A DNA stretch of 64,000 bases from a candidate division FCPU426 bacterium (GTDB lineage: Bacteria; Oederibacteriota; Muellerivitia; Muellerivitales; Muellerivitaceae). The translations under genes were made by a program, and so were the position numbers. Under the pieces are notes generated by a model that was given only the letters and a program-made list of their open reading frames with translations, had not been told where the DNA came from and did no database searches. Positions 1-7,872 of the stretch are shown piece after piece (positions within the stretch are counted from its first letter, which is position 1; each line of letters begins with the position of its first letter). The DNA lies in the NCBI GenBank assembly GCA_030041545.1, contig JASHNQ010000097.1, positions 1-64,000 on the forward strand. The letters run 5' to 3'.

Positions 1-85
1 TGTCCTTCTTCCACTGCTCGACGGGGTATACGTCCGGCTCGGCCTTCATCAGCCAGTATTTGTAGGGTTTATCCCAGACACCCAT
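1..85 (-). CDS. EVE-domain protein, N-terminal fragment
   Basis: Only the first 28 codons are inside the window; the gene runs off the left edge. Translation from the ATG at 85 gives a start containing KYWLMKAEPDVYP, the hallmark opening of EVE-domain proteins (thymocyte nuclear protein 1 family), which bind modified bases or nucleotides. The function in this organism is not known. The call rests on one short motif. Confidence 0.7.
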   Translation of the reverse strand, partial: MGVWDKPYKYWLMKAEPDVYPVEQWKKD

Positions 86-157
86 TTTTAACCGCCTTTA
101 AGAACTAAGATCAAAAAAATCCAACACAAGGCCTCAAAGGTTCGGTTGGCGTTTGGT

Positions 158-898
158 TCAACCTTCAATCTTCTCCGTTTGCCGCCATTCCTCGAAACCG
201 CCGATGACGCTGTAAACTTCCTGGAACCCTTGGTCCACCAGGTAGGCCGCCGCGCCCTGGCTGGTGTGGCCGTGGTAGCAATAAACCACTACCGGCTTGG
301 CCCTGTCAGCCTTGGCCACGAAATCCTCCACGTTGGCGTCGGTCAAGTGCAGCGCGCCTGGCACGTGGGCGGCCTGGTAGGAGGCCGGGTCCCGCACGTC
401 CACGAAGACGGCATTGCCCGATTGGAGCATCCTCGCGGCTTCCTCCACGTCGATTTGCCCGAACCCTTCCATTTTTTTTCCCCGCCCTCCCCCCTGGTCC
501 AAAAGCCCCACGGGCCTTTTGAAAAAGGCCAGGACCAGGAATCCATAGGCATTGGCCAAGATACCCAAAAGCAGGATGAAATGAAACGTCCGGACGTAGT
601 GAAAGGCCAGGCCCCAGGGATAAACCACGCCGCCCAGGAACACCGGCGCCAAGGCCCAGCCGGCGCGCCGGTAAAAAGAGCGGAGGAAAAAGCCGGCCAG
701 CACCGCGGCCATGGCCGCCCCCGTCACCGCCAGGGCCGCGTGGTGGACGAGCTTCCAATTGAACGAGAGGGAGTCGAAATCAAGCTCGTCCTCCCAGCCC
801 GTCAGGGCGCGGAACCGCACCAGCTTTAGGAAAAGGCCGTCCGCCAGGCCGTCCAGGGCGAGGATCGCGAGCAGAAGGACGCCTTGGATATTCCGCAT
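158..898 (-). CDS. Membrane-anchored rhodanese-like sulfurtransferase
   Basis: A 246-residue protein. Residues 1-130 hold about four hydrophobic segments, and a cytoplasmic C-terminal rhodanese domain (about 145-240) follows. The active-site loop is CYHGHTS with Cys207, the GlpE-type CxxGxTS arrangement that carries a persulfide in thiosulfate:cyanide sulfurtransferases. The start abuts the stop of the upstream glycosyltransferase gene, so both are probably translated from one mRNA. The membrane half has no family I recognise; it may deliver sulfur to, or sense redox state at, the envelope. Confidence 0.85.
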   Translation of the reverse strand: MRNIQGVLLLAILALDGLADGLFLKLVRFRALTGWEDELDFDSLSFNWKLVHHAALAVTGAAMAAVLAGFFLRSFYRRAGWALAPVFLGGVVYPWGLAFHYVRTFHFILLLGILANAYGFLVLAFFKRPVGLLDQGGGRGKKMEGFGQIDVEEAARMLQSGNAVFVDVRDPASYQAAHVPGALHLTDANVEDFVAKADRAKPVVVYCYHGHTSQGAAAYLVDQGFQEVYSVIGGFEEWRQTEKIEG

Positions 899-1705
899 TC
901 AATTCTTAATGCCGCCCAACTTCCGGTATTTCACGTACTCGTGGTAGGAGGAAAGCGCGCAGACCTGGAAACCCCGCCAGCCGTCCAGGAAGCCCAGCTT
1001 CAGGAGGAACATTTTGAGGAAAAGCCAGGGGGGCATGAAGGCCAGGTAGGCCCACCAAAACCGCCGCTTCTTGGGCGAGGCGCTTTGGGTGAAAAGGTCC
1101 GAATAGCGCTCCATCTTCTCCAGGTACTGGGCGATGGAGTGGTAAGTGTAATGGTTCATGGGTTCCCCCAGGGTGAGGGTTTTCCCCTTCACCTCCAGCC
1201 CCTCATGCACCGGCCGGTTGGAGAATTTCCCCTTGCCCCTGCGGATAAGCCTAAGCTGCGCGTCCGGCCACCAGCCGCAGTGGCGGATCCACTTTCCCAG
1301 GAAAAAGGCCCGGCGCTTGATGAAGTAACCCTCCACGTCCTGGGGGGATTGGGCGATGACGGATTCGATTTCCCGGGCCAAGTCCGGCGTCAGTTCCTCG
1401 TCCGCGTCCAGGGACAGGATCCAATTCCCTTTCGCTTTTCCGAAGGCCCAGTTCTTCTGGTCCGCGTAGCCCTTCCAGGAGCGCGCCACCACCTTAGCCC
1501 CCAGTTTCCGGGCGGCCACCACGGTCCTGTCCCGGCTTTTCGCGTCCACCACCAGGATCTCTGGTTTTTTGGAAAACACCAGGCTCCGCAAACAACGGAC
1601 GATGTTCTTTTCCTCGTTGAGGGTGATGACGACTACGGAAAGCCAGTGGCCGCGCAACCCCGCCGACAAGGGGGATGGGGTAGTGTTCCAGGGGGTATGG
1701 GCCAA
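899..1705 (-). CDS. Family 2 glycosyltransferase, WaaE/KdtX-like
   Basis: A 268-residue GT-A fold glycosyltransferase. After a short N-terminal stretch the nucleotide-binding core begins with VVVITLNEEKNI; the metal-binding DxD region reads SLDADEEL and the acceptor-side signature NRPVHEGL is typical of WaaE/KdtX enzymes, which add glucose to LPS-core heptose. A hydrophobic C-terminal segment (about 215-240) suggests membrane association. It sits 12 bp downstream of a methyltransferase gene and directly before the rhodanese gene. The family is secure; the sugar and acceptor are inferred. Confidence 0.85.
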   Translation of the reverse strand: MAHTPWNTTPSPLSAGLRGHWLSVVVITLNEEKNIVRCLRSLVFSKKPEILVVDAKSRDRTVVAARKLGAKVVARSWKGYADQKNWAFGKAKGNWILSLDADEELTPDLAREIESVIAQSPQDVEGYFIKRRAFFLGKWIRHCGWWPDAQLRLIRRGKGKFSNRPVHEGLEVKGKTLTLGEPMNHYTYHSIAQYLEKMERYSDLFTQSASPKKRRFWWAYLAFMPPWLFLKMFLLKLGFLDGWRGFQVCALSSYHEYVKYRKLGGIKN

Positions 1706-1717
1706 GGTTGAACCCCG

Positions 1718-2470
1718 TTATTTCTTGATCGCGTTGATGCGGCGGAAGGGAGGAAAGGCGCAGAACTGGATTTTCGATGCCTCAACCTTTTGAAAACCCA
1801 GCTTTTCCAGGTCCTCCAGGGTTTGGCGGTTGTACTGGAAATCCTGCAGCGCCAGCCGCCCCCCCTTCTTCAGGACCCGGGCCGCCTCTCCCAGGACTTG
1901 GAGCCGGCCTTCCCTTTCCTTAATGCGGTGGAGCGCCAGGTGGGCGGTCACCGCGTCGAAGCGGCCTTGGGGGAAGGGCATCCGCCGCATGTCGCCCGTG
2001 ACCACCTCTACCCTTCTTGGGAGCCCGGCGGCCTGGAGGTTGGCGAGGGTCTTCGACCGGCTGTTGCCGAAAAGGTAGGCTTGGGACCAGTCGTCCAGTC
2101 CCACGGCCCGCCCACGCGAAAGCCGTTGCGCCGCCCGTGCGAGGAGCATTCCCCGCCCGCACCCCAGGTCCAAGAGCCTTTCGTTGCCCCTCAAGCGCAG
2201 GCTGTCCAACAGCCGCCCGCAAGCCTGCCATTTTCCATGCCAGCAGGTCCACAGCATCCACAAGGCCACCGTCACCAAAAGCAGGCCGAAGGCGAGGAAA
2301 AGAACCCCCAAGATCCCGCTGGTGGATCCTTGGAGGGAATGGCGGCGCAACACCAGGGACAGGGCCGCCAGCAAAAAGCCTCCCCCCGTCAAGTAAGCCG
2401 TCACCCGGGGCGTGTCGATGTCGTACTCGGTGAAGGCCGGGTAGGGATGTTGGGATGGGACCGTTTTCAT
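1718..2470 (-). CDS. Membrane-anchored class I SAM methyltransferase
   Basis: A 250-residue protein with two hydrophobic helices (about 24-42 and 52-76) followed by a Rossmann-type methyltransferase domain. Motif I is LLDLGCGRGMLL (about 99-110), with a downstream acidic/GDM motif and an FDAVTAHLALH segment typical of Methyltransf_11. The start overlaps the stop of the DoxX-like gene by 4 bp (ATGA), so the pair is translationally coupled. The substrate is unknown; the neighbours point to an envelope lipid, quinone or glycan. Confidence 0.8.
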   Translation of the reverse strand: MKTVPSQHPYPAFTEYDIDTPRVTAYLTGGGFLLAALSLVLRRHSLQGSTSGILGVLFLAFGLLLVTVALWMLWTCWHGKWQACGRLLDSLRLRGNERLLDLGCGRGMLLARAAQRLSRGRAVGLDDWSQAYLFGNSRSKTLANLQAAGLPRRVEVVTGDMRRMPFPQGRFDAVTAHLALHRIKEREGRLQVLGEAARVLKKGGRLALQDFQYNRQTLEDLEKLGFQKVEASKIQFCAFPPFRRINAIKK

Positions 2471-2904
2471 GCCGGGTTTTTGGATTTGGTGTTTTTAAAG
2501 TTTATGCTGCCACCCGACACCTGCCGGCTGCCAGCTGTCTCCCGGCTGTGCCAAAAGGCCCAAAGCATCAAGAACAGGTGGAAAGGGATCAAGGCCGCCA
2601 GTTGCGGCGCGGTGTAGGACGTCCCGGCCCCGCCGGTGGCTATCGTATAAAAATTGATGGGCAGGGAAACGCCCCAAAGCAGGAGGATTCCGTAGCAGGC
2701 CCCGCGCCGGGTTTTGCGGGGCAGGAAAAGGGTCGCGAGGATAGCCTGGGCCCCGCCGGTCAGCCAGATCAGCAGTTTGGGCTGGGGAACAACGGGGGGG
2801 ATGAAGGTAACGAAGTAGTCGGCCTTGAGGAAATGCGCCAATCCCGCGAAGAAATAAGTGAAGGCCATGGCGCTCAGGCTGATCTTTCGAAACATAACGG
2901 TCAT
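2467..2904 (-). CDS. DoxX-like small membrane protein
   Basis: A 145-residue protein with four predicted membrane helices. The N-terminal FFAGLAHFLKADYF and following Pro-rich turn resemble the DoxX family, small integral membrane proteins of respiratory or redox systems. It is the first gene of a four-gene minus operon running to 158. The last 20 or so residues (rich in Ser, Gly, Arg) are encoded by a CAG/CTG-rich palindromic sequence like repeats elsewhere in the window, so the natural C-terminus may have been extended by repeat invasion. Confidence 0.75.
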   Translation of the reverse strand: MTVMFRKISLSAMAFTYFFAGLAHFLKADYFVTFIPPVVPQPKLLIWLTGGAQAILATLFLPRKTRRGACYGILLLWGVSLPINFYTIATGGAGTSYTAPQLAALIPFHLFLMLWAFWHSRETAGSRQVSGGSINFKNTKSKNPA

Positions 2905-2987
2905 AATAACTTCAATTGGAGTAGGGTTAAAGCGCGTAAAAGCCCGGGATTTAGCCCATTTTGGCCAAAAACGAAAAGTTTCCTCCC

Positions 2988-3401
2988 TTAAAAGTAATCC
3001 ACTTTTTCCCGGGGGAATTTTCCCTGGGGAAGGAAGAGCTCCTCCTTCAACGCTTCCTGGTAGGCGTCGGCCAAGGTGGGATAGTTCTCCATGAATTCCT
3101 GGAATTCCAAAAGCTCAAAGGCGTTGCGGACCTCCGTGGTCATGCCCGTCAACAACAGCCTTCCCCCCCTGTCCTGGATGTTCTGGTAGGCGCTTAGGAT
3201 CAGGCTCCACCCGCTGCTGCTCACGTAGGCCGTCTCGGACAGGTCGAAAAGCACCTTCTTGCCCTTGCAGCCCGGGTAAATGGACTCCAGGTTCTTCTGG
3301 ATGGGCTCCAGGACGTTGATCCGGATTTCCCCCTTGATGCGCAAGGTGACGAAATCCGGGAATTGGGTGTTGTAGTCGATGAGGGATGAAAATTTTTCCA
3401 T
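2988..3401 (-). CDS. STAS-domain anti-sigma factor antagonist-like protein
   Basis: A 137-residue single-domain STAS protein. The fold's phospho-acceptor loop reads YVSSSGW (Ser61-63), comparable to the DSSG of SpoIIAA/RsbV, so it may be switched by a serine kinase. The ATG at 3401 was chosen because AGGAGG lies 5 nt upstream; an in-frame start 18 bp further out lacks such a site. It is monocistronic by spacing. No cognate anti-sigma kinase is visible nearby, so the partner is unknown. Confidence 0.8.
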   Translation of the reverse strand: MEKFSSLIDYNTQFPDFVTLRIKGEIRINVLEPIQKNLESIYPGCKGKKVLFDLSETAYVSSSGWSLILSAYQNIQDRGGRLLLTGMTTEVRNAFELLEFQEFMENYPTLADAYQEALKEELFLPQGKFPREKVDYF

Positions 3402-3620
3402 AAAATACCTCCTTACCAATGTTTCGGCAAAAACCGTCCGGCTTCGCCGTGAATCCTTGATGGAGCCGCATTGTGTTGGGAAAGCCCCGAAAAGTCTTAT
3501 ACCTTTGGTATAAAAATCGGGATAAATTTTCGGCCCCGGGGCCGCGGTAAACGGACCGTTAAATCGGTGAGGAGTGTGGCCCGCGTCCCATCCACTGCGG
3601 GGAAACGGAATAGGGGAAGG

Positions 3621-4595
3621 TCAGCCGGCGGTTTTAGGGCTCACGGCGGGCCAGAGTTCCTCCGGATGGTCGCGCAGGTTTTTCAGGAGGTAGCGGCGGC
3701 GCTGTTTCATCTTTCCGCTTTCGTTGCTTACCTGGGAGGCCTCGGCCAGCAATTCGTCGTCCACCGCCTCCACCTTGTCGTAGATGCCCTGCCAACGCTT
3801 CTTGACCGTGATAAGCGAGATGCCCAGGGTGGCCGCGATTTCCTCGTCGGTCTCGCCCAGCAAGGCGCGTTTCAGGATTTCCTGTTCCGGGGCGGAGAAG
3901 TTGAAGCGGGGCGAACCCAAAAGCGCGATAGCCGCGGCCGCGGTGCCGGGCTTCTTGCGGGCGGCCTCGGCCGTGACGCCCATGAGAAAGGGATGGCCCT
4001 TTTCCATAGCGGGCGGCAGGTACTTGGTGCCCAGGAATTCCTTGTAGTCGCGGTAGGTGTCGCAACCCAGGTTGGTAATGATCTCCCTTTCCTCGACCTC
4101 GTAAACCTCCTCGGCGAATTCCTTCACCCGGTAGCCCGCCACCAGGGTCAGGAAGGCCTGGGTGCAAAACTGGCGGATCTTGATGAAGCTTTCCAGGTCG
4201 TAGCGCTGGAAATCCCAGCCGTAATGTAACGCCACTACGTTGAGCCCCCGGCCCGTCTGGGCCGGATGGACGTCCGCCTTTTTAAGGAAAGGGCGGATGC
4301 CGCGTTTCCATTTTTCAAGCACCCTCAAGTGGGTGAAGGGGGGAAGGGTGGTCTTGAGTTCCTCCATGAACCGGTCGGTGGCGAACAGGCTGATGCCGAA
4401 ACCCACGTGCCGCTTGTCCGCCGGCTGGTCCCGGTCCTCGATCACCTGGGAGACGCAGCAGCCGTCCTCGATCAAGGTTTTCCAGAGGACGATGACGTCT
4501 TTCCTGAGCCTTTCATCGTAGTGGAACCGGTCGCGGATGAAGGGGTAACAGGCTTCCAGGTCGCCAGGGGTGGTGAGGCGGTAGTTCAAGTACAT
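3621..4595 (-). CDS. LuxR-type transcriptional regulator with unknown sensor domain
   Basis: A 324-residue protein. Residues 233-278 form a LuxR/GerE helix-turn-helix (FSAPEQEILKRALLGETDEE, then IAATLGISLITVKKRWQ). Residues 1-200 match no sensor domain I recognise; the beginning is acyltransferase-like (TTPGDLEAC) but lacks a clear CoA-binding loop. A basic C-terminal extension (about 295-310, KMKQRRRYLLKNL) follows the HTH. It stands alone between a STAS gene and the htrA terminator, so its targets cannot be inferred. Confidence 0.75.
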   Translation of the reverse strand: MYLNYRLTTPGDLEACYPFIRDRFHYDERLRKDVIVLWKTLIEDGCCVSQVIEDRDQPADKRHVGFGISLFATDRFMEELKTTLPPFTHLRVLEKWKRGIRPFLKKADVHPAQTGRGLNVVALHYGWDFQRYDLESFIKIRQFCTQAFLTLVAGYRVKEFAEEVYEVEEREIITNLGCDTYRDYKEFLGTKYLPPAMEKGHPFLMGVTAEAARKKPGTAAAAIALLGSPRFNFSAPEQEILKRALLGETDEEIAATLGISLITVKKRWQGIYDKVEAVDDELLAEASQVSNESGKMKQRRRYLLKNLRDHPEELWPAVSPKTAG

Positions 4596-4694
4596 GGGCC
4601 GCGTTCCTTTCCGCTTTCATTCGGGGAAAGCGGAAATTTTAGCCGGTTTCCGGCGGGTTTTTCAATATGAAAGGGACAAAATTTAGTCCGATTA

Positions 4695-4733
4695 AAACAA
4701 AAGCCCCGGCTTTGAAGCCGGGGCTTTTGTTTA
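4695..4733 (-). terminator. Rho-independent terminator after htrA
   Basis: A near-perfect hairpin, AAGCCCCGGCTT/AAGCCGGGGCTT with a 3-nt loop, flanked by A-rich and T-rich sides (TTTTGTTTTAAT on the minus strand). It lies 32 bp past the htrA stop. Confidence 0.85.
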
Positions 4734-4764
4734 ACTCCCCATTCTTAATTGCAAATGGCCGTTA

Positions 4765-6312
4765 TCACTCGTCCGACTGAAGGAACGCGAACAAATTATC
4801 CCCATTCCGCCACACGTAAAGCCGCACGCCGTCCTTGAGGTCACTCTTGTTCAAGACCACCGTCAGCTGGTTGGCCGAGACGATGGCCGTATCGCCCACC
4901 TTCAGGATAATGTCCCCGGGTTGGAGGCCCGCGGCGGCCGCGGGCGATTGTTGCGCTACGTTGGTCACCACCGGCCCCTTGGGCGCGCCTTCCGGAAGCT
5001 GGCTGGTGATGTCCGGGGTTTGGTCTTGGAACGCCAGGCCCAGGCTTTCGATCGAACCCTGGCCCGGCTTGGCGCTCCCGCCGTTGCCCCCGCCGGTGGT
5101 TCCCCCCGGCTCGGCGGAGGTTTCCTTGAGTTCCTGCAGGGTGACGGGCAGGGTGCTTTGCTGGCCGTTCCTCAGGATGGTGATTTCCACCGTTTCCCCC
5201 GGGTTATGGGTGTAAAGTTTGGCCACGAGGTCACCCGAGCTGGTCACTTTCTCGCCGTTGACGGCCAGCACGATGTCGCCCGCCTTGAGGCCGGCCTTCT
5301 CGGCCGCGCCGCCGGGGTTGATCTCGGACAAGAGCGCGCCCTCGGTGTTGGACAGCCCGAAGCTCTTGGCCATCTGGGGCGTGAGCCCCTGCACGATGCA
5401 GCCCAGGCCCGCCCGCAGGATCTTGCCGTGGTTCACCAGGTCCTCGGCCGACTTGCGGGCGATGTTGGAGGGGATGGCGAAGCCGATGCCGATGGAGCCG
5501 CCCGACTGGCTGTAGATGGCGCTGTTGATGCCGATCACCCGGCCCTCGATATCGCAAAGGGGCCCACCCGAGTTGCCGGGATTGATGGAGGCGTCGGTCT
5601 GGATGTAGTACTGGTAGCCCTGGTCCTGGCTTACCTCGACGCTGCGGCCCTTGGCCGAAATGACGCCGGTGGTCACGGTGTGGTCCAGGGCGAAGGGGTT
5701 GCCGATGGCGATGGCCCACTGCCCCACGCGGATGGCGTCCGAGTCGCCCAACACCGCGTAAGGAAACGGCTTGCCGCCGTCGGAAATCTTGACCACCGCG
5801 ATGTCCCTTTGATCGTCCTTGCCCACGATCTTGGCCGGGTAGGTGGTGCCGTCCTCAAGCGTGACCGTGACCTTCTCGGCCTTGCCCACCACGTGGGCGT
5901 TGGTGAGCACGTACCCCTCGGGCGTGATGATGACGCCTGACCCCAGGCTGCGCTGTTTTTGCTTGTACAGGCGCTGGTTGGGCATGCCGTGGGGTCCGTA
6001 GAAAAAGAAGTTGAAGAAATCATCGGGGCTTCCGAAATCCCCAAAGCCGCGGATGTCCTCGGTCCACTCGGAACTGATGTTGACCACGGCCGGGCCCACC
6101 TTAGCCGCCACGTCGATGAAGGCGTTTTGCAGGGCCACGGCCGCGCTGTTGGCGCGGTCCAGGGGGGCCGCCGGCCCGGAGGGAAGTTTCCATTCCTCGG
6201 CCGAGGCCAGGGCGGGAGCCAGGCCGTAAAGGCCCAGCGCGCCCGCAAGAAGAAGGCGCAGGGCCGGCATACGGAATAAACGGGCACGGCGCAAGCGGCG
6301 ACGGGATGGCAT
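4765..6312 (-). CDS. htrA: Periplasmic serine protease/chaperone HtrA (DegP/DegQ family)
   Basis: A 515-residue trypsin-like protease degrading or refolding damaged envelope proteins. It has a basic N-terminus and signal segment (about 10-38, ending ALASA), the protease domain with triad His140 (LTNAHVV), Asp170 (DDQRDIAVV) and Ser248 (NPGNSGGPL), and two PDZ domains (about 300-390 and 420-510) separated by a Gly/Ser-rich linker near 400. Length and two PDZ domains match DegP/DegQ. The gene follows an HspR-like regulator by 29 bp, suggesting heat-responsive co-transcription. Confidence 0.95.
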   Translation of the reverse strand: MPSRRRLRRARLFRMPALRLLLAGALGLYGLAPALASAEEWKLPSGPAAPLDRANSAAVALQNAFIDVAAKVGPAVVNISSEWTEDIRGFGDFGSPDDFFNFFFYGPHGMPNQRLYKQKQRSLGSGVIITPEGYVLTNAHVVGKAEKVTVTLEDGTTYPAKIVGKDDQRDIAVVKISDGGKPFPYAVLGDSDAIRVGQWAIAIGNPFALDHTVTTGVISAKGRSVEVSQDQGYQYYIQTDASINPGNSGGPLCDIEGRVIGINSAIYSQSGGSIGIGFAIPSNIARKSAEDLVNHGKILRAGLGCIVQGLTPQMAKSFGLSNTEGALLSEINPGGAAEKAGLKAGDIVLAVNGEKVTSSGDLVAKLYTHNPGETVEITILRNGQQSTLPVTLQELKETSAEPGGTTGGGNGGSAKPGQGSIESLGLAFQDQTPDITSQLPEGAPKGPVVTNVAQQSPAAAAGLQPGDIILKVGDTAIVSANQLTVVLNKSDLKDGVRLYVWRNGDNLFAFLQSDE

Positions 6313-6341
6313 AAGGCTTCCTCCAAATTTAAAAAATAAAA

Positions 6342-6659
6342 TCAGGCTTCCGGGTTCCCCCGTTCATTTTGCGGGTGGATCCGCCGGGATTTCAACAGCT
6401 GGTCGATTTCCGGGTGCTGGCACGACAACCGTATGACGATCTGCACGCCCGAAAGGTTGACCCCGCAAATTTTGACGAGGTAGTTGATGCACTCGAGTCG
6501 TTCGATGTCGTTCTGCGAGTAAAGCCGGGTTTTGCGGATGGTCCGGCAGGGCGAAATGAGCCCCAGGCGCTCATATTGGCGGATGGTCTGCTCATGCAGC
6601 CCCAAGAGTTGGGCCACCACGCTGATGGTATAAACCGGATGGTCCGGGTTGACTTCCAT
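6342..6659 (-). CDS. MerR-family regulator, HspR-like
   Basis: A 105-residue MerR-type DNA-binding protein. VYTISVVAQLLGLHEQTIRQ, followed by YERLGLISPCRT, and NDIERLECINYLV closely follow the HspR heat-shock repressor pattern, including the short length and lack of a large effector domain. The start has GGGGGA upstream. It precedes htrA by 29 bp in the same direction, so it may control htrA and itself. A 6-bp-stem hairpin (6681-6697) lies in the leader. I saw no HspR operator (CTTGAGT-N7-ACTCAAG) upstream. Confidence 0.8.
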   Translation of the reverse strand: MEVNPDHPVYTISVVAQLLGLHEQTIRQYERLGLISPCRTIRKTRLYSQNDIERLECINYLVKICGVNLSGVQIVIRLSCQHPEIDQLLKSRRIHPQNERGNPEA

Positions 6660-6769
6660 CTTTTTTCCCCCACGACGCTTGGCGCTCTTAAAGCGCCGGA
6701 ATTCACCACCGAACGGATTTCCAAAAACAAAGTTTTAAGTTCTAAGTTGTTCGTTTTGAGTTAAGGAAA

Positions 6770-6799
6770 TTCTCATCCTTCTTCTTGAAAGGATGAGAA
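6770..6799 (-). terminator. Possible terminator hairpin after the sigma factor gene
   Basis: An 11-bp perfect stem TTCTCATCCTT/AAGGATGAGAA with an 8-nt loop, 47 bp past the sigma gene stop. The T-tract that follows on the minus strand is weak, so it may be a processing or stability hairpin. The flanks carry repeated AAAACTCAA words. Confidence 0.45.
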
Positions 6800-6845
6800 A
6801 TTGACCAAAACTCAACACTTAAAACTCAAAACCCATAACTGACTT

Positions 6846-7700
6846 TCAGGCCACGTAGTCCTTGAGGTTGTCCGCTTCCTTGGAGGCGCGGATCTTCTTC
6901 ATGGCCCGCTCCTCGATCTGGCGCACCCGCTCCTTGGAGATGTTCAGGCGCTTGCCGATCTCGTCCAGGGTCTGGCTGCCCCGGCCGTCCAGGCCGTAGC
7001 GCCAGGTGAGGATCTTCTCGTCCCGGCGGTCGAGCGTCTTGAGGGCCGTCTGCAGCTTCTCGGCGAGGTCCTTGTCCATCAGGGCCTTCTCGAAGTTGTC
7101 CTGGTCCTTGGGGTCGCGCAGGAACTCGATGATGGGCTTCTCGCTGTCGCCCACGCGGGTGGTGTCCAGGGAAAGATAGCCGTGGGTGAATTGCTGCACC
7201 TCGTCCAGGGTTTCCCGGTCGATATCGGCCTTTTGCATGACCTCGGCGTCGGAGACCGGCTCGCCGCCGGCCTTCAAGCGCAAGGCCTCCACTTGCTTGT
7301 GGATGCGGCGGATTTTCTTGGTCTGGCTTTGGGGGATGCGCACCATGTCGGCCTTGTCCAGGATGGCCGCCAGGATGGACTGCCGGATCCACCATACCGC
7401 GTAGGACACGAACCTCACGCCTCTTTCGGGGTCGAAGGTGCGGGCGGCCTTCATGAGCCCCAGGTTACCCTCGTTGATGAGGTCCAGGAACGACAGCCCC
7501 CGGTTGCGGTAGCCCTTGGCGATGGAAACCACGAACCGCAGGTTGGATTCCACCAGCCGGGTCAAGGCTTTCTCGTCGCCCTTCTGGGCCGCGCGGCTGA
7601 CGGTTTTCTCTTCCTCAGGGCTTAAAAGGGGAACCCGGGCGATCTCTTTGAGATACGTCCCCACTGATTTTTCTTCGCTGACAAAGGGTAACTTTTCCAT
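6846..7700 (-). CDS. RNA polymerase sigma-70 family factor (RpoD/RpoH/RpoS-like)
   Basis: A 284-residue sigma factor with region 1.2 (about 10-35), region 2 (FLDLINEGNLGLMKAARTFD, then PERGVRFVSYAVWWIRQ), region 3 and region 4 (DEIGKRLNISKERVRQIEERA). It lacks the long region 1.1 of a housekeeping RpoD, which suggests a group 2 or heat-shock-type alternative factor. The ATG at 7700 is favoured because AGGAGA lies about 5 nt upstream; an upstream ATG at 7727 lacks a ribosome site. Its own promoter is a perfect sigma-70 consensus. Confidence 0.9.
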   Translation of the reverse strand: MEKLPFVSEEKSVGTYLKEIARVPLLSPEEEKTVSRAAQKGDEKALTRLVESNLRFVVSIAKGYRNRGLSFLDLINEGNLGLMKAARTFDPERGVRFVSYAVWWIRQSILAAILDKADMVRIPQSQTKKIRRIHKQVEALRLKAGGEPVSDAEVMQKADIDRETLDEVQQFTHGYLSLDTTRVGDSEKPIIEFLRDPKDQDNFEKALMDKDLAEKLQTALKTLDRRDEKILTWRYGLDGRGSQTLDEIGKRLNISKERVRQIEERAMKKIRASKEADNLKDYVA

Positions 7701-7776
7701 TGTCTCTCTCCTAGTTCCAAACGGCATAAAAAATATTATTAGTAATATTCATGTAATTGCCGTTTTTTTAATTAAG

Positions 7777-7805
7777 ATTATATGAGTCGACTTATATCAT
7801 GTCAA
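7777..7805 (-). promoter_or_regulatory. Perfect consensus sigma-70 promoter of the sigma factor gene
   Basis: On the minus strand TTGACA (7805-7800) and TATAAT (7782-7777) are separated by exactly 17 bp, in AT-rich sequence about 75 bp upstream of the start codon. Confidence 0.85.
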
Positions 7806-7872
7806 GTAAAAGAGGTACTGTCTGCATTTGAAACAGCTCTTTTAGGCCTTTTTTAAGGAGTTTTTAAGAAAA

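Noticed and set aside
4921-5940. 339-codon plus frame opposite htrA.
   Set aside because: Complement of the protease coding region; no family similarity.
6752-6835. TTTTGAGTT and AAAACTCAAAA near the HspR-like gene as a possible HAIR operator.
   Set aside because: Spacing is about 60 bp rather than 7, and the copies lie within a general AAAACTCAA repeat area.
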